DNA of 64,000 nt from Brevundimonas vesicularis (GTDB lineage Bacteria; Pseudomonadota; Alphaproteobacteria; Caulobacterales; Caulobacteraceae): the NCBI RefSeq assembly GCF_014204545.1, contig NZ_JACHLJ010000003.1, forward strand, positions 404,201-468,200. The letters run 5' to 3'. How positions within the stretch are numbered: position 1 is the first letter of the stretch; every line of letters starts with the position of its first letter. The notes beneath the pieces were generated by a model. It was not told the DNA's origin. It ran no database searches and saw only the letters and a program-made list of their open reading frames with translations. Of this stretch, positions 36,658-44,920 are shown piece after piece. Made by a program: the position numbers and the translations under genes.

Positions 36658-37710
36658 CTACAGCCCCAGCCGTCTGGCGCGACCTGCGATTTCCAGCAGC
36701 AGGCGTTCGGCGATCAGTTGGTCCGGCATTCCGGTCGTCTTGGTGGCGATATCGGCCGTGTTGATGCTGTCCAAGACCTCGTCCAGGGCTTCGAGCCGCC
36801 AGGACCGCGCCTGACGCAGCATTTCCGCCTCCTGTTTCCAGAAGACGCCGGCGGCCTTGGCGGCCTCCTTGGCGTTTGCGCCATTGGCTTGCAAGATGTT
36901 GATCCGGCGTAACTTTCCGAGATGGATGGCGGCGGAGCGAACGGCGAGCACCGACGATTCCCCCTCGGCGAAGGCGCGCCTGAGCCCCGCCTGCGCCGGA
37001 CCGGGACGCGCGCCGAAGGCCTGGAGCGCCGCATCTGATAGGGAGGCGTCCGGCTCAACGCCGAGATGATGCTCCAGCGCGTCCATATCCAGCGTCTTGC
37101 CGGAGCCGGGGCCGATGAAAAGAGCCAGGCGCTCGATCTCTTGCCGCATCAGCCCACGCTCGCGCGGCAGGCGCGCGACAAAACGGTCCAGGGCGTCGGA
37201 CGTCAGGCCCACCTTGTCGGCAGCCAGGGCCTCTCGGACCATGCGGGCGACATCACCGGTCTCGTCCTCATAGCAGACGATGCCGACCGCGCCGTTTTCC
37301 TTCTCGGCCGCCTTTCTGAGCGCGGATTCGCGGCCCAGCTGGTCGGCCTCGACCACCATCATGGCGTCGGGATTGTAGCCGCCGTCGGCGTGGATCTTCA
37401 GCGCGGCGGCGACAGCCTTGTCCACGCCGGGCTTTAGCGTCGACAGACGGATGCGCACCAGACGGCGGCCGCCCATCAGGGACATGGCCGTCAGCGCCTC
37501 TTCCAGCTTCGTTTCGTCGCCATCGATGTCGCTGTCGGTCAAGACGGTGACGTTGAAGGGGTCGTTCAGGTCGGGCGTGACCGTCTTGCACAGCACCTCG
37601 GCCCGCTCGGCGACGCCGGACCGGTCCTTGCCGTGGATCACCGCCGCCCGGATCGCCGGATCGGGCGCCTTCAGAAAGCGATCGATCTCGGGGCGTTTGG
37701 CCAGGATCAC
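36658..37710 (-). CDS. holA: DNA polymerase III delta subunit
   Basis: The delta subunit opens the sliding clamp in the clamp loader. The 350-residue protein starts MILAKRPEIDRFLKAPDPAI and has VIHGKDRSGVAERAE, the MSLMGGRRLVRIR block and the alpha-helical C-terminal domain with FWKQEAEMLRQARSWRL. Length is normal. Its start overlaps the lptE stop by four bases. It is the last gene in leuS-lptE-holA, a typical alphaproteobacterial order. Confidence 0.92.
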   Translation of the reverse strand: MILAKRPEIDRFLKAPDPAIRAAVIHGKDRSGVAERAEVLCKTVTPDLNDPFNVTVLTDSDIDGDETKLEEALTAMSLMGGRRLVRIRLSTLKPGVDKAVAAALKIHADGGYNPDAMMVVEADQLGRESALRKAAEKENGAVGIVCYEDETGDVARMVREALAADKVGLTSDALDRFVARLPRERGLMRQEIERLALFIGPGSGKTLDMDALEHHLGVEPDASLSDAALQAFGARPGPAQAGLRRAFAEGESSVLAVRSAAIHLGKLRRINILQANGANAKEAAKAAGVFWKQEAEMLRQARSWRLEALDEVLDSINTADIATKTTGMPDQLIAERLLLEIAGRARRLGL

Positions 37711-38186
37711 GGGTTCGACAGCGCCTGCATCAGATCCAATCGGATCAGGCGAGCCAGTTCGGCCGCGGCGCGCTCCTCGCCATCCTGCTGGGCGGCGATG
37801 GCGGCATAGGGCTGGTCGGCGGTGGCGTAGGTCGTGGTGACCGTTTCCGTGCCGCTGACAGGCGTGCCCCCGGCGGCCGGGGTCAGGGTCCAGGTCGCCT
37901 TGACTGTCAGTTCATAGCGGGTGGCGGTGTCGTCGATGCGGCGACCTAGCGAGCGGCGGTTCTGCTGGACCTCGGTCGTCAGGCGATACAGCGGCGTCGC
38001 GCGGCGATCCCAGGCGAGCACGTCCTCCAGCTGCTCGCGCAGGCGATAGCCAAGGCGGTCATCCTGGGTCGTGACGGCGATCCGGCGCAGGGACGAACCC
38101 ACGGCCGGCTCGGCGTACATGGGCGTGAAGCCGCAGGCGGAAACCGCCAGAGACGCGAGAACCGCGAGAGCCGCCGCGATACGCAT
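37707..38186 (-). CDS. lptE: LPS-assembly lipoprotein LptE
   Basis: LptE is the outer-membrane lipoprotein that plugs LptD during lipopolysaccharide export. The 159-residue product starts [20 protein letters not shown], a lipoprotein signal with SAC lipobox, and continues GFTPMYA, typical of alphaproteobacterial LptE, then LREQLEDVLAWD. The upstream in-frame extension lies inside leuS and was rejected. The ATG shares one base with the leuS stop (TGATG). Confidence 0.88.
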   Translation of the reverse strand: MRIAAALAVLASLAVSACGFTPMYAEPAVGSSLRRIAVTTQDDRLGYRLREQLEDVLAWDRRATPLYRLTTEVQQNRRSLGRRIDDTATRYELTVKATWTLTPAAGGTPVSGTETVTTTYATADQPYAAIAAQQDGEERAAAELARLIRLDLMQALSNP

Positions 38187-40765
38187 CAGCCGGCCACCAG
38201 ATTGACGATGCGGTCCTTGACCACGACGATCTTCTTCACGCTCAGACCCTCCAGCCGCGCCTTGACCGTTTCGTCGGCCAGGACCAGCGCTTCGACCTCG
38301 GACGGCTCCATGCCGCGCGGCACGCGGATTTCCGCGCGACGCTTGCCGTTGATCTGGATGGGCAGGACCACCTCGTCGTCGGCCGCGAGCGCAGCGTCCC
38401 ACACGGGCCACGGCGCGTCCAGAACCATCCCGTCCTCACCCAGGCGCGTCCAGGCTTCTTCGGCTAGGTGCGGGGTGAAGGGGGCGATCAGACGGGCCAG
38501 CGCCGAAAGGGCCTGACGCTTGGCGCCGCCGCCGGCTTGGGCATTGTCGCGGATGGTGGCGACGAAGGCATAGAGCTTGGCTATGGACGAGTTGAAGCGG
38601 AAGCCTTCGACCCCTTCGGACACGGCCTTGATGGCCTTGTGCGTTTCGCGCAGCAGGTCGGCGTTGGCCTTGTCCTCGCCGGCGAAGGCGGGATCGTACG
38701 CATCGAACAGGGTCCAGGCGCGCTGGACGAAGCGGCTGGCGCCCTCGACGCCGCCGGGCGTCCATTGCACGTCCCGCTCGGGCGGGCTGTCGGACAGGAC
38801 GAACAGGCGGCCTGCGTCCACGCCGTGGCTTTCCAGGATTTCGGCCGGAGCGACGACGTTCTTCTTGGACTTGGACATCTTTTCGATGTCGCCGATGACC
38901 AGGGTCTCGCCGGTCGAAAGCTGGCGGGCGGAACGCACGCCGTTGTCGTTCTTGAGCTCCACGTCAGTCGGCTCGACCCAGGCGCCGTCGGCGCGGCGAT
39001 AGGTCTCGTGGACGACCATGCCTTGGGTGAACAGGCCGGCGAACGGCTCCTTCACCGACAGCATGCCGGCGTCAGACAGGGCGCGGGTGATGAAGCGGGC
39101 GTAAAGCAGGTGCAGGACCGCGTGCTCGACCCCGCCGATATATTGATCGACAGCCAGCCAGCGGTCGGCGGCGGCCTTGTCGATCGGCGCCTCGGCCGTC
39201 GGATCGGTGAACCGAGCGAAATACCAGCTGGAATCGACGAAGGTGTCGAGCGTGTCGCTCTCGCGCGTCGCCTCCGCGCCGCACGACGGGCATTTGACGT
39301 GCTTCCAGGTCGCGTGACGCGCCAACGGGTTGCCGGGCACGTCGAAGGTCACATCATCAGGCAGGACGACCGGTAACTGATCGGCGGGAACCTCGACGAC
39401 GCCGCAGGATGGGCAGTGGATGATCGGAATCGGGCAACCCCAATACCGCTGGCGCGAAACGCCCCAGTCGCGCAGGCGATAGATGGTCTCGGCGCGGCCC
39501 TGGCCGGCGGCCTCGACCTTGGCGATCGCGGCGGCCTTGGCGGCCTCGACGTCCATGCCGTTCAGGAAGTCAGAGTTGAAGATGCGGCCGGGGCCGACAT
39601 AGGCCTCGGTTCCGATCTCGACCGTCTCGGCGCCGTCGGGTTTGACCACCGGCGTCACCGGCAGATCGTATTTGCGGGCGAAGTCGAGGTCGCGCTGGTC
39701 GTGGGCCGGGCAGCCGAAGATCGCGCCCGAACCATAGGTCGACAGCACGAAGTTGGCGGCCCAGACGGGCAGGGTCTTGTCCGGATCGAAGGGGTGGCGG
39801 ACGCGAACACCCAGATCCACGCCCAGCTTCTCGGCCTTTTCGATTTCGGCTTCGCTGGTGCCGGTCTGAGCACAGGCCTTGATGAAGTCCGCCACGTCCG
39901 GCCGATGCTCGGCGATGGCCTTGGTCAGAGGATGGTCGGGTGCCAGAGCCAGGAAGCTGGCGCCGAACAGGGTGTCGGGGCGGGTGGTGTAGACCTCGAT
40001 CGGATCGCGGGCGTGATTGGGTTCGCCCTCGGGGGAGGCGGGCAGGAAGGCCGGCGCCTCGGCGATGTCCCACCACAGGGTCGCGCCCTTAGACTTGCCG
40101 ATCCAGTTCTCCTGCATCAGCCGGACCTTTTCGGGCCAGCGGTCCAGGGCCTTCAGGCCGTCGATCAGGTCGTCCGCATAGTCGGTGATGCGCAGGAACC
40201 ACTGGTTCAGTTTGCGCTTCTCGACCAAGGCGCCCGAGCGCCAGCCGCGTCCATCGATCACCTGTTCGTTGGCCAGGACCGTGTTGTCGACAGGATCCCA
40301 GTTGACCACCGCATCCTTGCGATAGACCAGACCGCGCCGATACAGCTCAAGGAACCAGGCCTGCTGCTTGCCGTAGTATTCCGGGTCGCAGGTGGCGAAC
40401 TCGCGCGACCAGTCCAGCGACAGGCCCAGCAGCTTCAGTTGCTCGCGCATGTTCGCGATGTTGGAATAGGTCCAGCCTTTCGGGTGGATGCCACGCTCCA
40501 TGGCCGCATTCTCGGCCGGCATGCCGAAGGCGTCCCAGCCCATCGGGTGCAGAACGTCGAACCCTTGCGCGCGCTTGGACCGAGCCACCACGTCGCCCAT
40601 CACATAGTTGCGGGCGTGACCCATGTGGATGTTGCCCGACGGATAGGGGAACATCTCGAGCACATAGTATTTCGGCCGGCCGGTGTCCTTCGTGACAAAG
40701 GCGGAAGCCTCGGCCCATCGGGCCTGCTGGCGGGGTTCGGCGGTCTTCGGTTCGTAACGGGCCAC
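38186..40765 (-). CDS. leuS: Leucyl-tRNA synthetase
   Basis: LeuS charges tRNA-Leu and edits mischarged products. The 859-residue class Ia synthetase has HIGH as HMGH (47-50) after MFPYPSGNI, a large editing insertion with [11 protein letters not shown], zinc-type CPSC motifs and KMSKS (629-633). I chose the GTG at 40765, preceded by AGGAC five to six bases upstream and giving the family N-terminus MARYEPK; an ATG at 40810 would add 15 residues. Confidence 0.95.
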   Translation of the reverse strand: MARYEPKTAEPRQQARWAEASAFVTKDTGRPKYYVLEMFPYPSGNIHMGHARNYVMGDVVARSKRAQGFDVLHPMGWDAFGMPAENAAMERGIHPKGWTYSNIANMREQLKLLGLSLDWSREFATCDPEYYGKQQAWFLELYRRGLVYRKDAVVNWDPVDNTVLANEQVIDGRGWRSGALVEKRKLNQWFLRITDYADDLIDGLKALDRWPEKVRLMQENWIGKSKGATLWWDIAEAPAFLPASPEGEPNHARDPIEVYTTRPDTLFGASFLALAPDHPLTKAIAEHRPDVADFIKACAQTGTSEAEIEKAEKLGVDLGVRVRHPFDPDKTLPVWAANFVLSTYGSGAIFGCPAHDQRDLDFARKYDLPVTPVVKPDGAETVEIGTEAYVGPGRIFNSDFLNGMDVEAAKAAAIAKVEAAGQGRAETIYRLRDWGVSRQRYWGCPIPIIHCPSCGVVEVPADQLPVVLPDDVTFDVPGNPLARHATWKHVKCPSCGAEATRESDTLDTFVDSSWYFARFTDPTAEAPIDKAAADRWLAVDQYIGGVEHAVLHLLYARFITRALSDAGMLSVKEPFAGLFTQGMVVHETYRRADGAWVEPTDVELKNDNGVRSARQLSTGETLVIGDIEKMSKSKKNVVAPAEILESHGVDAGRLFVLSDSPPERDVQWTPGGVEGASRFVQRAWTLFDAYDPAFAGEDKANADLLRETHKAIKAVSEGVEGFRFNSSIAKLYAFVATIRDNAQAGGGAKRQALSALARLIAPFTPHLAEEAWTRLGEDGMVLDAPWPVWDAALAADDEVVLPIQINGKRRAEIRVPRGMEPSEVEALVLADETVKARLEGLSVKKIVVVKDRIVNLVAG

Positions 40766-40803
40766 GGTCGTCCTGAAAGTCGAAAGGGCGCTGACGCCCT
40801 CCC

Positions 40804-40901
40804 GGCTCAACTAGCCCGAAGGACGACAGCGCCCAAGAAGTAATGCGTCCTACAAACTCTTGGACGCGTCGCGCTCAAGCAGCCCGAAGGGCGGTAGCGC
40901 C
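40804..40901. repeat. Direct repeat between leuS and the DUF3576 gene
   Basis: Two copies of an imperfect motif of about 30 bases (GCTCAA, AGCCCGAAGG, AGCGCC) start at 40804 and about 40871, 67 bases apart. Each can fold into a small stem around CCC-GAA-GGG. The second copy (minus strand) has longer outer arms GCGCT/AGCGC. The 40766-40924 gap holds no gene. Confidence 0.6.
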
Positions 40902-40924
40902 TACAAATTAAGCGAGCGCTTGCT

Positions 40925-41389
40925 TTAGCGAGCGTTCGACAGGTTCAGCTGGCGCGCCTTGGTCAGGATGGCGTTTTCCAGATCGGCCTCGGTCTGGGCG
41001 GCGACCGGGGCGGCGGTCCACTGACCATCGGCGCCCTTCACTTCCTTGGTCACCGTGACGTTCAGCGCGTCGGCGCGCAGACGGGTGTCCAGGATGAAGA
41101 CGGTCGTCTTGAAGCGCTCGTTCGGCGTCTGGGGGTTGATGTACCAGTCATAGTTGATGACGCCGCCCCACGGATCGGCGGTCAGCAGCGGCATGAAGCT
41201 GAGGGTGTCGAGCGAGGCGCGCCACAGGAAGGCGTTGACGCCGATGCCCTGTTGCACGTTCGTCTTGGGCGCAGACTTCTTGCCGCCGACGAAGGGAATG
41301 CTCGAGCAGGCCGACAGGGACGCGCCCAGGGCCACACCCGAGACCAGCACGACCGCGACGTTCCGAACCAGGGCCTTGTTGAGGCTCAT
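40925..41389 (-). CDS. DUF3576 family lipoprotein
   Basis: The 154-residue product has a lipoprotein signal peptide (MSLNKALVRNVAVVLVSGVA, then SLSAC) and the DUF3576 pattern GIGVNAFLWRASLDTLSFMPL, ADPWGGVINYDWY and DTRLRADALNVTV. The family is confined to alphaproteobacteria and its role in the envelope is unknown. The ATG at 41389 fits the signal peptide; the frame opens 165 bases earlier without homology. It sits upstream of leuS on the same strand. Confidence 0.88.
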   Translation of the reverse strand: MSLNKALVRNVAVVLVSGVALGASLSACSSIPFVGGKKSAPKTNVQQGIGVNAFLWRASLDTLSFMPLLTADPWGGVINYDWYINPQTPNERFKTTVFILDTRLRADALNVTVTKEVKGADGQWTAAPVAAQTEADLENAILTKARQLNLSNAR

Positions 41390-41472
41390 CAAGAGAAGTC
41401 TCCGTAAACTCAGGGACGTGAGAGCCCTCGCCCGCACGCGCGCACGGCATGAAGAATGCCGACTGCCAGGCT

Positions 41473-41502
41473 CTATAACACGGCGAAAAGGGGCGATGAC
41501 AA
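41473..41502 (-). promoter_or_regulatory. Promoter of the DUF3576 gene
   Basis: On the minus strand TTGTCA (41502-41497), 18 nt, then TTATAG (41478-41473). It faces the gene starting at 41389 and leaves a leader of about 75 nt. The wider 41390-41752 gap carries this promoter and a plus-strand one but no gene. Confidence 0.5.
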
Positions 41503-41650
41503 GGCGAAGTCGGTTCGCTTCGCATGGCGCGTCGCGGTGTTTTGTGAAGAGCAACTGAGATTTCGCCGGAATCCGCCTGAATCCCGTGACGCTTGAGACA
41601 CATACGCCGACAACAATGCGCGGGAACCTTGTTATCGCCGGCTCATTGCG

Positions 41651-41678
41651 TTGACCGCGCAGACACCCGGTGTCTAAT
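41651..41678 (+). promoter_or_regulatory. Promoter with internal palindrome before the NtrZ-like gene
   Basis: TTGACC (41651-41656), 16 nt, then TCTAAT (41673-41678) is a good promoter. The spacer holds a perfect inverted repeat AGACAC-CCG-GTGTCT (41661-41675), which overlaps the -10 and may be a regulator site. Confidence 0.6.
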
Positions 41679-41752
41679 CGCGGGGCTCACGACCATATAA
41701 GGTCGGTTCAGGGTTGAAACGTCGCCTCATGGCGGGGTTCGAAGGATTTGGT

Positions 41753-42133
41753 ATGCGGTTTGGTGGTTTCCTGGCTGTGATGATGGCGACGACGGCGATG
41801 GCCGCGTCGACGTCGGCGCTCGCCCAAAGCACGTCCGCCGTTTCCCTTTCGGAGGCCCAGGCGGCGCAGCGCAATGCGCCGGCGCCGCAGCGTCGCGGCC
41901 TGCGCCTGAATGATCGTGGCCGGTGGGGGCTGGATTTCAACCTGAACCAGCCGGTGGGTCGCGAAACCGACTGGGGTGATGTCGAGGCCGGCGCCTATTA
42001 TCGTCTGAACGACCGTCTGCGTGTGGGCGCCGCCGCCGCCGTCAGCACGCCGGAAGCCGATCCGGCCCGTGCGCCCGAAACCAATGGCCGGGCCCAGCCC
42101 CGCGTCCGTCTGGAAACCATCTTCAAGTTCTGA
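41753..42133 (+). CDS. NtrZ-like periplasmic protein
   Basis: The 126-residue product has a signal peptide (MRFGGFLAVMMATTAMAAST, cleaved after ALAQ) and a mature part with RRGLRLNDRGRWGLDFNL, GRETDWGDVEAGAYYRL and a C-terminal QPRVRLETIFKF. This resembles NtrZ, a periplasmic protein of dimorphic alphaproteobacteria proposed to restrain the NtrY sensor kinase. The identification is from memory of the family pattern. The ATG at 41753 has a GAAGGA ribosome-binding site eight bases upstream; upstream ATGs at 41729 and earlier are less well placed. Confidence 0.55.
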   Translation: MRFGGFLAVMMATTAMAASTSALAQSTSAVSLSEAQAAQRNAPAPQRRGLRLNDRGRWGLDFNLNQPVGRETDWGDVEAGAYYRLNDRLRVGAAAAVSTPEADPARAPETNGRAQPRVRLETIFKF

Positions 42134-42143
42134 TTTCGATCGG

Positions 42144-42788
42144 TCAGCGAAACGCCGACCGAATCGCATTCACCGCCGCCAGGCCGCAGGCGCCTGTGTG
42201 TGCGAGCGTTGCGGCGTTTTCTGGCGTGACGCCGCCCAGTGCATAAATGGGCAGGCGGGCGGCTTTCACATGCTGTTCGAATGCCACGACGCCCAAGGCG
42301 GGTTTACCGGCCGACGCACCGCCCGCCGGAAACACCGGCGACAGGATCAGGGCGTTCAGGTCTTCGGGTGCGGGAGAAGATCCATGCCAGGCCGCCGTCA
42401 GAAACCAGTCTGGTCGGTCCGATCGAATGCGCGCCGCCTGGTCCGCGGCCCGTTCGGGCAGGTGCAGCCCGTCGGCGTCGATAGCCTCGGCCAGATCGAA
42501 GTCCAGCCCAACCAACAGCTTCACGTCCCGACCGGCCGTCGCTTCACGCACCCGATGCCCCGTCTCGACGGCGTTGGAGGAGCCAAAGGCGCGATAGACC
42601 ACCGCTGAGCCGGCGGGAAGGCGCGCCGCCGTCTCCCACGGTCGGGGCGTGCGATCGGGGTCGGTGAAGAACAGCATCGGCGGCAAGGCTGCGGCGGCCG
42701 GGCTGACAGCGGCGGCGGCGCGGTTTAGAGCGGTCGCGGCGTTCCAGAGCGCGCGCGCATCGTCGCTGTAACCGGCCGGCAAGATCAT
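42144..42788 (-). CDS. thiE: Thiamine phosphate synthase / TenI-like protein
   Basis: ThiE joins the pyrimidine and thiazole phosphates to make thiamine phosphate. The 214-residue protein has FFTDPDRTPRPWE, DADGLHLPERA, a phosphate-binding region LSPVFPAGGASAGKPALGVV and a C-terminal YALGGVTPENA. Some of the residues contacting pyrophosphate are less clear than in ThiE proper, so a TenI-type role is possible. Its start overlaps the divergent yggS start in a CATG. Confidence 0.75.
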   Translation of the reverse strand: MILPAGYSDDARALWNAATALNRAAAAVSPAAAALPPMLFFTDPDRTPRPWETAARLPAGSAVVYRAFGSSNAVETGHRVREATAGRDVKLLVGLDFDLAEAIDADGLHLPERAADQAARIRSDRPDWFLTAAWHGSSPAPEDLNALILSPVFPAGGASAGKPALGVVAFEQHVKAARLPIYALGGVTPENAATLAHTGACGLAAVNAIRSAFR

Positions 42789-43503
42789 GACCTCTTCTTC
42801 CTCCGCTTTTTCCGCCCCGTCCATCGCCGAAAGGGTCGCCGAGGTGCGGGGGCGCATCGACGCCGCCTGCCATGCGGCCGGTCGGGATCCAGCGGACGTG
42901 ACCCTGACCGCCGTCTCCAAAACCCAACCGGCCGAGGCCATCGACGCCATCCTGGCGACGGGTCAGCGGATCTTCGGAGAGAACCGGGTGCAGGAGGCGC
43001 AGGGCCGTTGGGCTGATCGTGGCGGGGGCGTAAAGGGTCTGGAACTGCGGCTGATCGGCCCCTTGCAGACCAACAAGGCGGAGGATGCGGTCGCCCTGTT
43101 CGACGTGATCGAAACCCTGGACCGGGAAAAACTGGCGCGCGCCCTGGCGCAGGCGGGCGAAAAGCGCGGCCGATCGCCGCGCGTCCTGGTCCAGGTGAAC
43201 ACGGGCGCGGAGCCCCAGAAGGCCGGGGTCCTGCCCGACGCCGCCGACGCCTTGATTGCGGCCGCGCGCGACACCTATGGGCTGACGGTCGAGGGTCTGA
43301 TGTGCATTCCCCCGGCGGATCAGGACGCAGAGCCGCATTTTCAGATGTTGCGGAAGATGGCCGAACGAAACGGTTTGTCGGTCCTGTCGATGGGCATGAG
43401 CGGCGACTACGAGACCGCCATCCGGTGCGGCGCGACGCACGTCAGGGTCGGAACGGCCTTATTCGGGGAACGAAATCGACCCGAAACCCCCTCTAGCTCG
43501 TAA
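42787..43503 (+). CDS. YggS family PLP-binding protein (PLP homeostasis)
   Basis: YggS/PLPBP proteins bind pyridoxal phosphate and help keep its level in balance. The 238-residue protein has the PLP lysine Lys45 in LTAVSKTQPAEAI, FGENRVQEAQGRW, LIGPLQTNK and SMGMSGDYETAIRCGATHVRVGTALFG, all typical. The ATG at 42787 overlaps the thiE start on the other strand. The final 'RPETPSSS' tail is a short extension. Confidence 0.92.
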   Translation: MTSSSSAFSAPSIAERVAEVRGRIDAACHAAGRDPADVTLTAVSKTQPAEAIDAILATGQRIFGENRVQEAQGRWADRGGGVKGLELRLIGPLQTNKAEDAVALFDVIETLDREKLARALAQAGEKRGRSPRVLVQVNTGAEPQKAGVLPDAADALIAAARDTYGLTVEGLMCIPPADQDAEPHFQMLRKMAERNGLSVLSMGMSGDYETAIRCGATHVRVGTALFGERNRPETPSSS

Positions 43504-43567
43504 CCCGATGTGAATATTCGCACCCCAAGCCTTGGCGCGGGGGCCAAGCCTCGCCATTGTCTGTCCC

Positions 43568-44254
43568 ATGCCTACGCCCAAGACCATTCTGATCATCGAC
43601 GACGACGACGACCTGCGCGAGGCCTTGGCCGAGCAGTTGAACCTGCACGAAGAGTTCAGGACTCAGCAGGCCGCGACCGCGACCGATGGCGTGCGAATGG
43701 GGCGCGAGATCCGCGCCGACCTGATCCTGCTGGACGTCGATCTGCCCGACATGGATGGCCGCGAGGCCTGTCGCCTATTGCGCAAGGACGGGGTTTCGAC
43801 CCCGGTCATCATGCTGACGGCGCAGTCGGCGGACGCCGACGCCATCCTGGGTTTGGACGCCGGGGCCAACGACTATGTGACCAAGCCCTTCCGGTTCGCC
43901 GTGCTGCTGGCGCGCATCCGCGCCCATCTGCGCAGCCATGAACAGTCGGAAGACGCGGTCTTCACCATTGGTCCCTACGAGTTCCGGCCCGCCGCCAAGG
44001 TGCTGATGGACGCCAGGGGTAAGAAGGTGCGGTTGACCGAGAAGGAAACCAACATTCTGAAATACCTCTATCGCGCCGGGGCCAAGCCGGTGTCGCGCGA
44101 AGAGCTGCTGACAGAAGTTTGGGGCTACAACGCCGGGGTCACGACCCATACGCTGGAAACCCATATCTATCGTCTGCGCCAGAAGATCGAGCCGGAGCCG
44201 GGTCATGCCCGCCTGTTGCTGACCGATGCGGGCGGATACCGGCTGCAGCCTTAA
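43568..44254 (+). CDS. cenR: OmpR-family response regulator, probable CenR
   Basis: The 228-residue protein has a receiver domain (IIDDDDDLREALAEQL, phospho-acceptor Asp56 in LLDVDLPDMDG, Lys in VTKPF) and a winged-helix output domain ending TDAGGYRLQP. The LHEEF and EQSEDAVFTIGPYEFRPA segments match CenR, an essential cell-envelope regulator in Caulobacter. Its kinase CenK is not in this window. The ATG at 43568 was preferred to an upstream in-frame one. TTGGCGC-N14-GCCATTGT ends seven bases before the ATG, so the message may be leaderless. Confidence 0.75.
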   Translation: MPTPKTILIIDDDDDLREALAEQLNLHEEFRTQQAATATDGVRMGREIRADLILLDVDLPDMDGREACRLLRKDGVSTPVIMLTAQSADADAILGLDAGANDYVTKPFRFAVLLARIRAHLRSHEQSEDAVFTIGPYEFRPAAKVLMDARGKKVRLTEKETNILKYLYRAGAKPVSREELLTEVWGYNAGVTTHTLETHIYRLRQKIEPEPGHARLLLTDAGGYRLQP

Positions 44255-44258
44255 GGGC

Positions 44259-44858
44259 TCAGTCGGCCGTCTTTGGGCGGATCGTGAACAGCGGCAGGAA
44301 GATGTGCACCAGCGGGCCGATGGTCAGGGCGTAGAGCACCGTGCCCAAGCCGACCGAGCCGCCCAACAGCCAGCCGACGGCGATAACGGTCAGTTCGATG
44401 GCCGTCCGCACCCATTTCACCGGCCAGCCTGTGCGCGCGACAATGCCGGTCATCAGGCCGTCGCGCGGGCCGGGGCCGAGGCCTGCGCCGATATAGGCGC
44501 CACTGGCAACGCCGTTCAGGACGATGCCGGCGATCAGCAGGCCGGCCCGGAGCGGTAGGCCCAGGTCGGACGGGATCCAGTCCAGGCCGAAATTGGCGAC
44601 CGTTCCGATGACCAGCACATTGGCGACGGTCCCGATCCCCGGCTTCTGGCGCAGGGGAATCCATAGCAGCAGCACGGCCATACCGATCAGATTGACCACC
44701 AGGCCGAAGCTGACTCCGGCGGGTTTCGCGAACCGCTCGAACACGCCTTGGTTTAGCACGTCCCACGGATCGAGCCCCAGATCGGCGCGGACGATCAGGG
44801 CGATGGACAGGCCGTAAAGGACGAGGCCGATGAACAGCTGGATCAGACGACGGGTCAT
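44259..44858 (-). CDS. yczE: YczE/YitT family membrane protein
   Basis: The 199-residue protein has five to six hydrophobic segments with the YczE-type motifs DLGLDPWDVLNQGV and GAYIGAGLGPGPRDGLMTG. The family is an inner-membrane protein of unknown substrate. It is divergent from a MocR-type regulator across a 62-bp region with operator-like repeats. YczE with YczR is a known conserved pairing, which supports this assignment. Confidence 0.85.
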   Translation of the reverse strand: MTRRLIQLFIGLVLYGLSIALIVRADLGLDPWDVLNQGVFERFAKPAGVSFGLVVNLIGMAVLLLWIPLRQKPGIGTVANVLVIGTVANFGLDWIPSDLGLPLRAGLLIAGIVLNGVASGAYIGAGLGPGPRDGLMTGIVARTGWPVKWVRTAIELTVIAVGWLLGGSVGLGTVLYALTIGPLVHIFLPLFTIRPKTAD

Positions 44859-44877
44859 AAACAGACGAAATGCCTGA

Positions 44878-44917
44878 AACTGGCTATCGAAAACAGGGCC
44901 AGTTATGGCATTCTGGC
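44878..44917. promoter_or_regulatory. Operator-like repeats between yczE and yczR
   Basis: AACTGGC (44878-44884) and GCCAGTT (44898-44904) are a perfect 7-bp inverted repeat with 13 nt between; a third element, CTGGC, follows at 44913-44917. MocR regulators typically bind paired direct and inverted boxes like this. Confidence 0.6.
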
Positions 44918-44920
44918 GTG

